64,000 bases of DNA from JAHZKN01 sp965250205 (GCA_965250205.1 CBDFNK010000023.1:186001-250000), one strand, 5' to 3'. Counted from the stretch's first letter, positions 54,411 to 63,897 are shown. Notes: generated by a model from the letters alone, not told the origin. Made by a program: numbers and translations.

Positions 54411-55517
54411 GTGACCGATATTCTTCGACATCAATTACCACTGCGCCCTGCCGGGCCAGATACAGTGCAGGCGTTGCTTGATTGGTATGACCAGGAGCGT
54501 CGCGAGATGCCGTGGCGGGCAAAACCTGGCGAAACGCCCGATCCCTACCGGGTTTGGCTTTCCGAGGTGATGCTACAACAAACGACGGTGCGCGCCGTCA
54601 TTCCTTATTTCCAAAAGTTTGTTGCCCGTTGGCCGTCGGTCAAAAAGTTGGCCCAAGCCGATCAGGAAGAGGTGCTGAGTGCCTGGGCGGGGCTTGGTTA
54701 TTATTCACGCGCGCGCAATCTCCATACCTGCGCGCAACAGGTCGCGGCGTTGCCCGGTGCCGCGTTTCCAAGAGAGGAAGCGGCACTTCAGGCGCTACCT
54801 GGTATTGGGCCTTATACGGCGGCGGCGATTGTGGCGATCGCGTTTGATCAACCGACAACGCCCGTCGATGGCAACATTGAGCGTGTGGTGTCGCGGTTGT
54901 TTGCGGTCACGCATCTGTTGCCCGGGGCGAAGGCTGAGATCAAACGGTTGGCAGCAACGCTAACGCCGGACCAACGCCCTGGTGACTTTGCGCAAGCGAT
55001 GATGGATCTGGGTGCCACAGTATGCACGCCTAAAAACCCCTCTTGTATGATGTGCCCGCTGCAAGGCGACTGTCATGCCAACTTCAAAGGCATTGAAGCG
55101 CAGTTGCCGATGAAGGCGCCGAAGCCTGAACGCCCAACGCGGTTTGGTGTTGCTTTCTTAGCGTTGCGCGAAGACGGCCACGTTCTGCTGCGTAAGCGAC
55201 CAGAAACAGGGTTGCTGGCCCAGATGTTGGAAGTACCATCGACCGACTGGGTTGATGAAATGCTGGCAGCAGACATTGCACTCAAAGCGGCACCCTTACA
55301 TGCGGACTGGTGGGCAATGCCGGGCCAGGTGGTGCATACGTTCACGCACTTTCGCTTGGAGCTTCTGGTGTTCCGCGCCATCGTGCCCGAAGATGCTGAA
55401 CTGACGTTTTGGGCGGATGCTGCGCGCTGTCGCTGGGTGCCGCGGCGCGATTTGGCTGACCAAGCGTTGCCAAGTGTGATGCGCAAAACTATTGCGCACG
55501 CGCTGAAGGAGAATTAG
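54411..55517 (+). CDS. mutY: A/G-specific adenine glycosylase
   Basis: 368 residues, GTG start (MTDILRHQLPLRPAGPDTVQ). Removes A opposite 8-oxoG. Catalytic Glu in YRVWLSEVMLQQTTVRAVIP; HhH LPGIGPYTAAAIVAIAFDQP with the catalytic Asp in TPVDGNIERVVSRLF; 4Fe-4S cluster CTPKNPSCMMCPLQGDC; C-terminal NUDIX-like 8-oxoG recognition domain (LLRKRPETGLLAQMLEVPS). Complete. Confidence 0.96.
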   Translation: MTDILRHQLPLRPAGPDTVQALLDWYDQERREMPWRAKPGETPDPYRVWLSEVMLQQTTVRAVIPYFQKFVARWPSVKKLAQADQEEVLSAWAGLGYYSRARNLHTCAQQVAALPGAAFPREEAALQALPGIGPYTAAAIVAIAFDQPTTPVDGNIERVVSRLFAVTHLLPGAKAEIKRLAATLTPDQRPGDFAQAMMDLGATVCTPKNPSCMMCPLQGDCHANFKGIEAQLPMKAPKPERPTRFGVAFLALREDGHVLLRKRPETGLLAQMLEVPSTDWVDEMLAADIALKAAPLHADWWAMPGQVVHTFTHFRLELLVFRAIVPEDAELTFWADAARCRWVPRRDLADQALPSVMRKTIAHALKEN

Positions 55518-55570
55518 TGGCGCTTTCCTCGCAAGCCTGCTGATGATTAGTCTGGGGACATGTGCGCTTT

Positions 55571-55607
55571 AAAAAGCCCGCTGACTTCTGCGCCAACGGG
55601 ATTTTTT
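55571..55607. terminator. Terminator between convergent mutY and DUF2147 genes
   Basis: AAAAAGCCCG (55571-55580) pairs with CGGGATTTTTT (55597-55607) with one bulge, flanked by A and T runs. It can serve both convergent transcripts. Confidence 0.75.
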
Positions 55608-55630
55608 ATTTTCTGGTCTGTTTACCAAGT

Positions 55631-56482
55631 CTATTTGCAGGGTACGCGAATGGTGCGGCCAACATAAGGGATGCGGTATTTGCATTTGCCACGGCCCTTG
55701 CCTTTCAACTTAAATCCTTTGAGGCCTTTGCCGCGGGTGAACTTGTTGATCACTTCTTTCAATTTGCCAAGTTTGCCATCACCGCCTTTGGACAGGCCAC
55801 CTGGAGGTGAAAGATCATCTGCAACGTTGGCGATGGTGGCAGGGGCGGCCGGTGCAGCCTGCGTCGGTGCTGGTGCTGGTGCTGCTGCGACAGCTGATGT
55901 TGCGAGCAGGACTGCAGTTGCAGAAGACGCGTTGCCGGTGTCACCGTCAGAAATCTTCGCTGTTGTCGTTCTTGTTTTAGTTGTCGTTGTGGTGTGCGTC
56001 GTTGCCGCCTTTGGTGCTGCAGCAACAGGTTTTGCGACAGGCTTGGCCTTTGCAACAACAGCTTGCCCACAGTTGACGACGCTGTCCGGGGCGCGCTTCC
56101 AAGTGTAGGTTTTGGTGAAGAATGAACCGGCATTGCCGACGATGCGCAGGCGATCATTGCTGAGACGTTTCAGTGCCAATGGAAAACTACGGCCACGCTT
56201 GGGGCTGTAGATCCAGCCACGGCCATTGCTGCGCACATTGCCAATAATCTGCATGCCGCAGCGCTTCTTGTTGCGGGCCTTTTTGACATAAACAACATGA
56301 CCACACAGGCGCCTGGCGTTAGAGGCACATTCTTTAATTTCGACGGCACCGCGACCGTTGTGATCATACCAGATGCCACGTGGGTCACCGGCTGCGTTGG
56401 CGCGGGCTGCAAAACTTAGGGCAGACACGGCAAAGACGCCCAGCCCAACCGCTGCGTGAGATGTGAAAACGCGCAATGACAT
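55631..56482 (-). CDS. DUF2147 exported protein with Ala/Thr/Pro-rich linker
   Basis: 283 residues from ATG 56482, preceded by GAGGAGG; the frame continues to 56560 without a better start. Signal peptide AVGLGVFAVSALSFAARANA. The DUF2147 domain (about 25-130) has GDPRGIWYDHNGRGAVEIKE, CGHVVYVKKARNKKRCGMQI and GRGWIYSPKRGRSFPLALKR. A low-complexity segment rich in Ala, Thr and Pro follows, then a Lys-rich C-terminus (KGLKGFKLKGKGRGKCKYRI) ending GRTIRVPCK, which may bind polyanions. Function unknown. Confidence 0.85.
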   Translation of the reverse strand: MSLRVFTSHAAVGLGVFAVSALSFAARANAAGDPRGIWYDHNGRGAVEIKECASNARRLCGHVVYVKKARNKKRCGMQIIGNVRSNGRGWIYSPKRGRSFPLALKRLSNDRLRIVGNAGSFFTKTYTWKRAPDSVVNCGQAVVAKAKPVAKPVAAAPKAATTHTTTTTKTRTTTAKISDGDTGNASSATAVLLATSAVAAAPAPAPTQAAPAAPATIANVADDLSPPGGLSKGGDGKLGKLKEVINKFTRGKGLKGFKLKGKGRGKCKYRIPYVGRTIRVPCK

Positions 56483-56639
56483 ATTAAAAATCCTCCTCAT
56501 CAAGGTGCCGCATCGGCAACCGGGCCCTGTCGAGAGGGCCGTGCTTAGGTGAGGGGACAATGGCTTAGGTTTACCCTGTCGGCTGTTGCGCGGGGAACAA
56601 GGGGCAAAGCACTACGGGCGCTGTTTTTAGAAGTTTGTT

Positions 56640-57077
56640 TTAGCTATCAGATTCAGGGGTTTGACCGGAGTGGATCAAAACGCCAGCGATCATGGCCAGG
56701 ACAAAAACATAGATCGTCGAGACATCGCGGCCAATCGAGGCGATGGCGGGGCCGGGACAAAGACCTGATATTGCCCAGCCAACGCCGAATATGGCAGACC
56801 CCGCAAGCAGGGGCTGATCAATCTGGCCTCGGGTTTGAGGGATATGGAAGGTGTCATCAAGCACGGGTTTTGACATCAATCTGCGCACCAGATTGCCGAG
56901 CGCTGCGATCGCAACAGCTCCGAACAATACGAAAGCCAGCGTTGGGTCCCAAGTGCCGGTGATGTCAAGAAAGCCACGCACCCGCTCCGGGTTCAGCATG
57001 CCGGAGATTGCAAGGCCGGTGCCAAACATGATTCCGGCAACGAGGGCGACAAGTGTGCGCAATGACGCTGTCATCAC
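56640..57077 (-). CDS. YeeE/YedE-family half-transporter (DUF6691 type)
   Basis: 145 residues, four helices. Begins MMTASLRTLVALVAGIMFGT and GLAISGMLNPERVRGFLDIT; the conserved Cys is in WAISGLCPGPAIASIG. It overlaps the upstream half (57074) by four bases, so the two are co-translated. Paired halves of this type (PmpA/PmpB) are thought to import reduced sulfur species such as thiosulfate. The usual partner genes (BigR, Blh/persulfide dioxygenase) are not adjacent. Confidence 0.87.
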   Translation of the reverse strand: MMTASLRTLVALVAGIMFGTGLAISGMLNPERVRGFLDITGTWDPTLAFVLFGAVAIAALGNLVRRLMSKPVLDDTFHIPQTRGQIDQPLLAGSAIFGVGWAISGLCPGPAIASIGRDVSTIYVFVLAMIAGVLIHSGQTPESDS

Positions 57078-57541
57078 AACATCTCCAATGCGCGCATAAT
57101 GAGAACGGTGACAATGCCGCTTGCCAAAAAGGTTGCTGCGGCTGCCACCGAGCGCAATGACAAACGCGCAAGACCTGCAACGCCATGACCACTGGTGCAG
57201 CCGTTACCAAGGCGGGTACCATAGCCGACGAGCAATCCGGCGAGAGCCATAAATAGCAGAGGCATACGAAATTCGGCAGCCGGCCAAAGACCATAGATCA
57301 AGCTGTAACAAAGCGGTCCGAGCACCAGGCCAATGACAAAAGCCAGATTGGCACCAAGCTCTGGTCCACGAAAACCCAAGGCGCGTGCGAAAATCCCACT
57401 GACACCTGCAATGCGTCCATTGACAAGCAACAGCAGCACGGTGGCCAAGCCGATCAACGCACCGCCCATCAGGGCTTGCAGGTATGGGTCTGGAATCATG
57501 GTGCTTCTTTTAAGACCGGCCGGGATGGCCCGCCTCCTCAT
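57074..57541 (-). CDS. YeeE/YedE-family half-transporter
   Basis: 155 residues, four to five helices (LMGGALIGLATVLLLLVNGR at the start). The hallmark RLGNGCTSGHGVAGLARLSL contains the conserved Cys of the sulfur-transporter family. Forms a pair with the gene at 56640, which together equal one full-length YeeE. Inner membrane. Confidence 0.88.
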   Translation of the reverse strand: MRRRAIPAGLKRSTMIPDPYLQALMGGALIGLATVLLLLVNGRIAGVSGIFARALGFRGPELGANLAFVIGLVLGPLCYSLIYGLWPAAEFRMPLLFMALAGLLVGYGTRLGNGCTSGHGVAGLARLSLRSVAAAATFLASGIVTVLIMRALEML

Positions 57542-57804
57542 TTATTCTTGCTGCCTATAGGTATCGAATCTGAGTTGGCGCGCCAAGGAAAATTGTTGGG
57601 TGTTCAAATGGAGAAAATGGCGCACTTCGTCCCAAATCTCTGACGTGCCACTGGTTCTTGCCAGATGGTGCTGCCAAATTTCTTTGCCTCACGGGCCGAC
57701 GGTTAAGTGATTTTTCCGTGTTCCTGCCACAGTCTTCAGGCACTTCTGCCCACAGAGCTTTTTTGGGGAGGTTGTGGCCAATAAAACGGTTTGAGGGACG
57801 CAAA

Positions 57805-58758
57805 TTGATATTTCGGTGTGTTGTGGTTGTGGGTTGGCTTGTTGCTGCAACGGCGGCTTATGCAGCGCCACGCGCATTGTCAGGCCCTGCGATCAAGCAC
57901 TTGGTGTCTGGTGCCGTCATGCACATCAACACCCCTCTCAGTACAATAATTCCTGTGCACTATGGTGAGGACGGATCGCTTGCAGCGAATGCTGGCGCAA
58001 TGGGTTTCTATCTCGGCGCGACACAGGATACAGGTCGTTGGTGGGTGTCGCGCACGCGCATATGTCACAAATGGAAAGTTTGGTTTGATGGCAAAGCGCA
58101 ATGTCTGAAACTACACAAACTGGGCAATAAAATTTTCTGGGAAAGCCAGAAAGGTGAAACCGGTACGGCGCATATCAAACGAACAAAGCCGCGTAAACCC
58201 GATGTGCAGGTGGTGGCAGCAACCCCTCAAGCCCAGGTGAAGGTTGTGCAAAACGTGCCTGCGGCGCGCGCACCCACCGTTCAGAAAAAAGTGGTGAAGG
58301 CAGCTAAGGCCAAGGCGATAACCACGAAAGCCAAAACTAAAATGGCGTCGCTCGGATCTGGGCTTTCCAGGAAAGCAGACACGCCTAAGCAGGTCCGAAA
58401 GATCAAGAAAACTGCGCCGAAGAAAAAACAGGTACAATCAAAACGTGCTGTGAAGTTGAAACCTATGACTAAACCGTCCGCGGGCAAGAAAAAGATTGCC
58501 ACAGAACCAAAAGTCAACGCGGGATTGCGCCAAACATCATGGCAGATGAAGCCGTCCTTTCGTGTGGCCCGCGTGGCAGAACTGGACGTATTGAATATCC
58601 GCCAAGGGCCATCCGAGTATACGCCGATCGTTGGTGGCATTTCGCATCAGGCGCGCGGCGTTAAAATTGTTGGGACGTGTCAATCCTGGTGGTGTCCGGT
58701 TTCCCATGGCCGGGTAAAGGGCTGGGTTAATCGCTTTTATTTGACTGCCGAACGCTAA
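57805..58758 (+). CDS. Exported SH3-domain protein with Lys-rich linker
   Basis: 317 residues from TTG 57805 (GAGGGA six bases upstream; signal peptide VVVVGWLVAATAAYA starts at once). The frame is open from 57658, which would give an unlikely N-extension. An N-terminal domain (HLVSGAVMHINTPLSTIIPV, then HYGEDGSLAANAGA and WWVSRTRICHKWKVWFDGKA) is followed by a Lys/Ala/Thr-rich linker (about 140-245) and an SH3b-like domain (ELDVLNIRQGPSEYTPIVGG ... GRVKGWVNRFYL). Such domains often bind peptidoglycan. Its stop overlaps that of the convergent membrane-protein gene by four bases. Confidence 0.75.
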   Translation: MIFRCVVVVGWLVAATAAYAAPRALSGPAIKHLVSGAVMHINTPLSTIIPVHYGEDGSLAANAGAMGFYLGATQDTGRWWVSRTRICHKWKVWFDGKAQCLKLHKLGNKIFWESQKGETGTAHIKRTKPRKPDVQVVAATPQAQVKVVQNVPAARAPTVQKKVVKAAKAKAITTKAKTKMASLGSGLSRKADTPKQVRKIKKTAPKKKQVQSKRAVKLKPMTKPSAGKKKIATEPKVNAGLRQTSWQMKPSFRVARVAELDVLNIRQGPSEYTPIVGGISHQARGVKIVGTCQSWWCPVSHGRVKGWVNRFYLTAER

Positions 58759-60152
58759 ACAGGTCGACCGCTTGTTTCGTGCACCGCACGTGCTTCTGTT
58801 TCTTTCCAGAATTTCCGCCTGATGTCGGTGCGGCCAATCAAATAAGCGGTGGCGTAGGTCAGCAGAAAAACCAAACCGACATTATATTCTGGCCTATTGG
58901 CGGTCACGAGCGTGTTGATCATGACAAGCGATAAAACAGGAATAGCAACGAGCAACGTCGGGCCGAACCGCAGATCTTCGTGGCTGAATCTCAGCAATGT
59001 TGGGATGTGGAGCAAACCAAGCAGTATCAGGATCGGTGTGCCAACCCAAAGACCACGCATGAAGATGCCTGGCGTGGCTGCGAGATAAGACCCTACGTTG
59101 CCAAAGACCTGCGATGTCAAAAGCCAGCAATACTGGGCTAGTGGTGTGGAGCCATGAGTGTGGGCCTGGGCATTAATTTCGGCGGCTGCCCGATGCACTG
59201 AACTGTCGGCTGCGGTAAATTGAAAGACAAGTGCGGTTTTACTTCCAAATAATAGATCAGACAGACCTTCAACGAGCGGGATGGGCGCGAGGATCATGGT
59301 AATCCAGGATCGAATGCCGACTTCGTTAAACGCAACACGTTCAGAAAGTTGAGCCACCAGGTTAAGGAGAGAGGCGTTTGCGAGATCCATTGATGAGGGC
59401 ATAAAAACACATGCTGTCGTCACCATACCAATCAGTCCGACCACGACAGCCGAGGCATGTCCGTATTGATGGTTGAGATTGAGGCGACGCGTCGTGGTTA
59501 GCAGAATGAGGGACGTGGCTGTGATCACTCCAACAATGATGAGTTGCGGCATGAACAATGCCGTTAGCCCGAGCACGGCGCCGGCAGCGAGCGTCCATCT
59601 CAGATCATTGCGTGTTGCTCCACAGGCCAAACACATCAAGGATACAAGCATCAATGATTGCGTCCAAATGAGCGGTGTCAGTTGACCGGCAAGCGCTCCG
59701 TAAGACCCCGCAACGAACGCAAGCATGAGCGTCATGAGGGCAACGCTCCAAGAGCGCGACAAAGCCCACGCTGTGATCAAGATGGCGAGGAGGCCCAAGA
59801 GGGCGAGGCCATATTGCACAATGAAAACGAATTGGAATGCGCTGCGGGTGCAGGTAAATTGTGGCTTTGTGCAGGACAGCGCTTGTGTGAGCGCGGGGTT
59901 GATTTTGGCGAGGCCTGCCAAAGCAAGTGCGTAGCCGGGTGGGGTGGGGTGCACCCCCGTGTTGGTCGTCGCCGGTGCGCTCTGTGCGCCGTTTACGAGT
60001 TTATGCGCAAGTTCAATGCTGTTGGCAGCAATGGTATTGGTCGGCAATGAGGCCGTTTGTACCGTCTTGTACGCGACCAGCGCGGCAATAATGGCGAACA
60101 CAATTGCCGTCAATGCGCAGTGGTTCTGAAAAAAGCTTTCGTGGCGGGCCAT
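58755..60152 (-). CDS. Polytopic membrane protein of unknown function
   Basis: 465 residues from ATG 60152 (MARHESFFQNHCALTAIVFA), with a GGAG just upstream; an open extension to 60227 is less likely. About eleven hydrophobic helices with a large first periplasmic loop (about 35-105, GVHPTPPGYALALAGLA). The layout recalls GT-C/ArnT-like glycosyltransferases (a long first loop with charged or aromatic residues), but I see no diagnostic Asp-rich motif. It ends with a basic cytosolic tail (RTDIRRKFWKETEARAVHET). Confidence 0.6.
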   Translation of the reverse strand: MARHESFFQNHCALTAIVFAIIAALVAYKTVQTASLPTNTIAANSIELAHKLVNGAQSAPATTNTGVHPTPPGYALALAGLAKINPALTQALSCTKPQFTCTRSAFQFVFIVQYGLALLGLLAILITAWALSRSWSVALMTLMLAFVAGSYGALAGQLTPLIWTQSLMLVSLMCLACGATRNDLRWTLAAGAVLGLTALFMPQLIIVGVITATSLILLTTTRRLNLNHQYGHASAVVVGLIGMVTTACVFMPSSMDLANASLLNLVAQLSERVAFNEVGIRSWITMILAPIPLVEGLSDLLFGSKTALVFQFTAADSSVHRAAAEINAQAHTHGSTPLAQYCWLLTSQVFGNVGSYLAATPGIFMRGLWVGTPILILLGLLHIPTLLRFSHEDLRFGPTLLVAIPVLSLVMINTLVTANRPEYNVGLVFLLTYATAYLIGRTDIRRKFWKETEARAVHETSGRPV

Positions 60153-60190
60153 GAGTTGGCTCCGTAGTGGTGATGACACGTACCGCACGG

Positions 60191-61036
60191 TCAGCCCTTG
60201 GCAGGTGCCGCACGTGCGATTTGCCATTGTTGATAAACAAAGACGGCGATGAACACCACGGTCATGGTCAGAACAATGGTAGGGGCCGGAGCACTATCGA
60301 TAAAAAAGCTGACATAGACACCGATGAGCGCTGCGCCAATGGCAATCATGGTCGCGACCATCAGCATAGTGTCAAACCGGCGGGTCAACAAAAATGCAAT
60401 AGCGCCGGGTGCAACGAGCAAGGCAATGGCCAGGATGATGCCAACCGCCTTCAGTGCACCGACGATGGTTAGCGAAAGAATAGCAAGCAGACCGTAGTGC
60501 AACACCGACACCGGCAAGCCAATGGCTTTGGCATGTTGCGGGTCAAAGGCATAAAGCAATAAATCTTTACGGTTTGAGAGAATGAGGGCGGCGACGACAG
60601 CACCAATGGCGGTGCTTTCCAACACGTCGCGCCAACTGACTCCAAGGATGTTGCCGAATAGGATGTGATCGAGGTGGATGTCTGTTTGCACATTGACATA
60701 GAGCACGAGGCCAAGGGCGAACATACCGGAGAACACGACCCCCATGACGGTGTCCTCTTTAACGCGACTGTTTTCTTTCAAATATCCCGTTGCTAGCGCG
60801 CACACCATGCCTGCCCCAAATGCTCCTAAGGCAAGTGGGATATTAGCGATATAGGCGAGCACCACGCCGGGCAAGACGGCGTGTGAAATCGCATCCCCCA
60901 TCAATGACCAGCCTTTGAGCACCAGCAGGCACGACAGCAACGCCATTGGAATGGCGACCGCGAGCGCAATGAGAAACGCTTGCTGCATAAAAGGCAGTGT
61001 GAAGGGCAACACTGCCTGTTGGATCAGTTCTGTCAT
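60191..61036 (-). CDS. sitD: Metal ABC transporter permease (second of two)
   Basis: 281 residues, eight or nine helices. Family stretches: LLSCLLVLKGWSLMGDAISH and AVLPGVVLAYIANIPLALGA near the start, then DHILFGNILGVSWRDVLEST, and ALLVAPGAIAFLLTRRFDTM. This is the ABC-3 permease family for Mn/Zn/Fe. The gene overlaps the first permease by four bases. Last gene of the operon. Confidence 0.92.
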   Translation of the reverse strand: MTELIQQAVLPFTLPFMQQAFLIALAVAIPMALLSCLLVLKGWSLMGDAISHAVLPGVVLAYIANIPLALGAFGAGMVCALATGYLKENSRVKEDTVMGVVFSGMFALGLVLYVNVQTDIHLDHILFGNILGVSWRDVLESTAIGAVVAALILSNRKDLLLYAFDPQHAKAIGLPVSVLHYGLLAILSLTIVGALKAVGIILAIALLVAPGAIAFLLTRRFDTMLMVATMIAIGAALIGVYVSFFIDSAPAPTIVLTMTVVFIAVFVYQQWQIARAAPAKG

Positions 61037-61938
61037 GGGTGTGCCTCAGCGCTGATCGTCTCCGGATTTGTCATATCGGGAGTTGCCTTCTCAAGGCTCG
61101 CTTTGGCGCGGGCGCGTTGCGCTATGAGGCCATATTTCGGTGCAAACAGAAAGGCTGCCAAGAATACCAGTGTCTGCAAGACCACGATAATCCCGCCGGT
61201 GGCACCATCCAGAAAGTAGCTGACGTAGGCACCAACAAAGCTCGTCAGCGCTCCGATGATGATGGAAATGACAATGAGGCGTGGGAAATGGTCGGTAAGC
61301 AAATAGGCGGTGGCACCAGGTGTCACGACCATAGCGATAACGAGGAAGGCTCCAACGGTTTGTAGGGCGGCAACGGTTGAAGCCGCCAGCAATGTGAAAA
61401 ACAACACCTTGAGATGGTTCGGATTGAGCCCAATTGTCCAAGCGTGACTTTCATCAAAGAACGCCACCATCAGATCTTTCCACTTCAGTGACAGAACAAG
61501 GAGTGTGACGCCGCCAATGATGGCCAGTTGCAAGGTGTCACCGGGTGAAATCGCGAGCACGTTGCCAAGCACAATAGTTTGCACGTTGACGGACGTGGGG
61601 GAGAGCGAAACCATAAATAGGCCAAGGCCAAAGAAGGACGTGAAGATCAGCCCGATGATGGCATCTTCTTTGAGTTTGGTGCGTTGATTGAGGAATAACA
61701 TGGCACCAGCGGCAAGCCCGCCCGCCAAAAACGCACCAAGTGAAAATGGCAATCCCAGCATGTAGGCTCCGGCAACGCCCGGCACAATAGAGTGGGACAG
61801 CGCGTCACCAACAAGTGACCAGCCCTTCAACATCAGATACGCCGATAGGAATGCGCAAATGGCACCAACAAGGGCGCTGACCCACATGGCGTTGACCATG
61901 TAAGCGTAGTTGAACGGTTCAAGCAGGGTTGCGAGCAC
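61033..61938 (-). CDS. sitC: Metal ABC transporter permease (first of two)
   Basis: 301 residues; AFLSAYLMLKGWSLVGDALS and HSIVPGVAGAYMLGLPFSLG mirror the paralogous permease downstream, and VVTPGATAYLLTDHFPRLIV is the matching C-terminal motif. The two permeases would form a heterodimeric channel. A basic C-terminal tail (AQRARAKASLEKATPD) is extra. Six bases separate it from the ATPase gene. Confidence 0.93.
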   Translation of the reverse strand: MLATLLEPFNYAYMVNAMWVSALVGAICAFLSAYLMLKGWSLVGDALSHSIVPGVAGAYMLGLPFSLGAFLAGGLAAGAMLFLNQRTKLKEDAIIGLIFTSFFGLGLFMVSLSPTSVNVQTIVLGNVLAISPGDTLQLAIIGGVTLLVLSLKWKDLMVAFFDESHAWTIGLNPNHLKVLFFTLLAASTVAALQTVGAFLVIAMVVTPGATAYLLTDHFPRLIVISIIIGALTSFVGAYVSYFLDGATGGIIVVLQTLVFLAAFLFAPKYGLIAQRARAKASLEKATPDMTNPETISAEAHP

Positions 61939-61943
61939 GGGGC

Positions 61944-62870
61944 TTACTTCTTCTTCTTCTTTTCTGATGGGTTCTTGGCAGCGCTGCGTGCTTTATCACC
62001 ATAGATAACGAACGGACGCTCATCGTCTGTCAGCACGGTGACGCCGCGGCTGTCATCATCGTCGTGCAGATCTTTGCCGCTGAGTGTGAAGTGGCGCAGC
62101 ACGCCGCCGAAGGCTTTTTCGAGATTGGCTTGGGTGAACACCTCGTGCGTTGGGCCCGCGGCAAGTACTGTTTGATTGATCAGAATGGCGCGATCACAAA
62201 ACTCCGGCACACTGCCCAGATTGTGCGTCGAGACGAGCATCACGCGGCCCTCATCGCGCAGGTCTTGCAGCAACTGGGTGATTTGTTCTTCTGTCGTTAC
62301 ATCAATGCCCGTGAAGGGTTCATCGAGCAGGATGACCTGCCCTTCCTGGGCTAAGGCACGGGCTAAAAACACGCGCTTTTTTTGCCCACCTGACAGCTCG
62401 CCGATTTGGCGTTTGCGGAAGTCCGTCATGCCGACCCGGTTGAGTGCTTCTCCAACCATAGCATGATCGCGTGCGCTTGGTTTGCGCAGCCACCCCATAT
62501 GGCCATAGCGGCCCATCATCACCACGTCTTCAACAAGGACCGGGAAATTCCAGTCCACGTCTTCGCTTTGCGGTACGTAGGCGACAAGATTTTCGGCCAA
62601 CGCCTCCTGGCGGGCTTTACCAAGAATGGTGACAGACCCTTTGGCGAGGTCAACAAAGCCCATGATCGACTTAAACATGGTCGACTTGCCACTACCGTTC
62701 ACTCCGACCACGGCGGCGATGCTGCCTTGTGGGATATCAAAGCTGACATCATGAAGAGCTGTCACGCCATTGCGGTAGGTGACAGTGACGTTGGTGACCT
62801 CAAGACCTGGAGCGGACACCGTTTTTGTTGACGACTGGACAACCTCTTCAGCGCTTGCGGTTTTGGTCAT
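61944..62870 (-). CDS. sitB: Metal ABC transporter ATP-binding protein
   Basis: 308 residues. Walker A VVGVNGSGKSTMFKS; Q-loop in VAYVPQSEDVDWNFPV (the WNFPV stretch is typical of Mn/Zn importers); signature IGELSGGQKKRVFLARALAQ; Walker B VILLDEPFTGID; H-loop VSTHNL. The C-terminal extension ends NPSEKKKKK. It overlaps the binding-protein gene by four bases. Confidence 0.95.
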   Translation of the reverse strand: MTKTASAEEVVQSSTKTVSAPGLEVTNVTVTYRNGVTALHDVSFDIPQGSIAAVVGVNGSGKSTMFKSIMGFVDLAKGSVTILGKARQEALAENLVAYVPQSEDVDWNFPVLVEDVVMMGRYGHMGWLRKPSARDHAMVGEALNRVGMTDFRKRQIGELSGGQKKRVFLARALAQEGQVILLDEPFTGIDVTTEEQITQLLQDLRDEGRVMLVSTHNLGSVPEFCDRAILINQTVLAAGPTHEVFTQANLEKAFGGVLRHFTLSGKDLHDDDDSRGVTVLTDDERPFVIYGDKARSAAKNPSEKKKKK

Positions 62871-63790
62871 GGTGTCAGCCCTTTGGCGATTGTTTCTGTC
62901 GTCACTCGAAGGAGATCAAGATAAGTTGGCACTGGGCCACCTTCAGCCGACAAAGAATCCACATAGAGTACGCCAGCGTATTTGGCGTCGGTTTGCAGGG
63001 CGATTACCTCTGCTGGGGCTGAAGACACCGTGCTTTCAGAAAAGATCGCCGGAATGTTGTTTGCCGTGATGGTGTCAATCACCTTGCGCATTTGGTGCGG
63101 TGTACCTTGTTGGTCGGCATTGATTGGCCAGACATACAATTCCTTAAGGCCAAAATCACGTGCCAGGTAGCTAAAGGCGCCTTCACTTGTCACCAGCCAG
63201 CGGCGCGCGTCAGGAATTTCAGACAACTGCTTGCGTAGCGATTGTGTTGTTGCTTTGATCTTGTTGCTATAAACCTTGGCATTGGCAGTGTAGCTCGCAG
63301 CATTGTCAGGGTCGTATTTCACCAGTGCTTTTCGAATATTCTCGACATAGACCAAGGCTGTTGTTGGTGACATCCAGGCATGCGGATTGGGTTTTCCGGA
63401 ATAAGGCCCTTGGCCGATTCCCATCGGTGTGATGCCGTCGCTGACGACAACAGAGGGGACGTCGTTCAGGTTGGCCAGGAATTTTTCAAACCAAAGCTCC
63501 AGGTTGAGACCGTTCCATAAAATAAGTTTGGCATCCTGGGCTTTCAGGATGTCACGCGGTGTTGGCTGGTAGTTGTGAATTTCAGCACCCGGTTTGGTGA
63601 TTGATTGGACGATAGCGGCTTTGCCTGCCACGTTTGCTGCCATATCGGCGATCACCGTGAAGGTGGTGATAACTTTGAATTTTCCGGACGTGTTCGCCGG
63701 CTCATCGGAGCTACAGCCTGCGCCTAACAGAACAATGCTGGCAATCATCACGGCGCGCAGATGGCGGATCATTTTTGGCGCTATCCTCAT
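62867..63790 (-). CDS. sitA: Manganese-type metal-binding protein of ABC transporter
   Basis: 307 residues with lipoprotein signal (IVLLGAGCSS). Cluster A-I solute-binding fold. Metal ligands by family position: His in GAEIHNYQPTPRDI, His in GKPNPHAWMSPTTALVYV, Glu in WLVTSEGAFSYLARDFGL, and Asp in VLYVDSLSAEGGPVPTY. Glu as third ligand, where zinc-specific members have His, points to Mn(II) or Fe(II). First gene of sitABCD, with a candidate Mur/Fur-type operator upstream. Confidence 0.93.
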   Translation of the reverse strand: MRIAPKMIRHLRAVMIASIVLLGAGCSSDEPANTSGKFKVITTFTVIADMAANVAGKAAIVQSITKPGAEIHNYQPTPRDILKAQDAKLILWNGLNLELWFEKFLANLNDVPSVVVSDGITPMGIGQGPYSGKPNPHAWMSPTTALVYVENIRKALVKYDPDNAASYTANAKVYSNKIKATTQSLRKQLSEIPDARRWLVTSEGAFSYLARDFGLKELYVWPINADQQGTPHQMRKVIDTITANNIPAIFSESTVSSAPAEVIALQTDAKYAGVLYVDSLSAEGGPVPTYLDLLRVTTETIAKGLTP

Positions 63791-63814
63791 TCAGTTATTC
63801 GTTCCTGACATGCA

Positions 63815-63835
63815 TGCAATTAAGAATGATTTGCA
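63815..63835. promoter_or_regulatory. Candidate Mur/Fur-family operator upstream of sitA
   Basis: Imperfect inverted repeat TGCAAT-(8)-ATTTGCA, 25-45 bp before the sitA ATG. Manganese-responsive Mur boxes in Rhizobiales are built from TGCAAAT-like half sites. The call rests on this resemblance and on the position. Confidence 0.55.
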
Positions 63836-63897
63836 ACTAGAGTGTGGCGAATTGTCAAGCGGATTGCATAAGTTTTCTGGTTTCACGTGAGGGTGTT

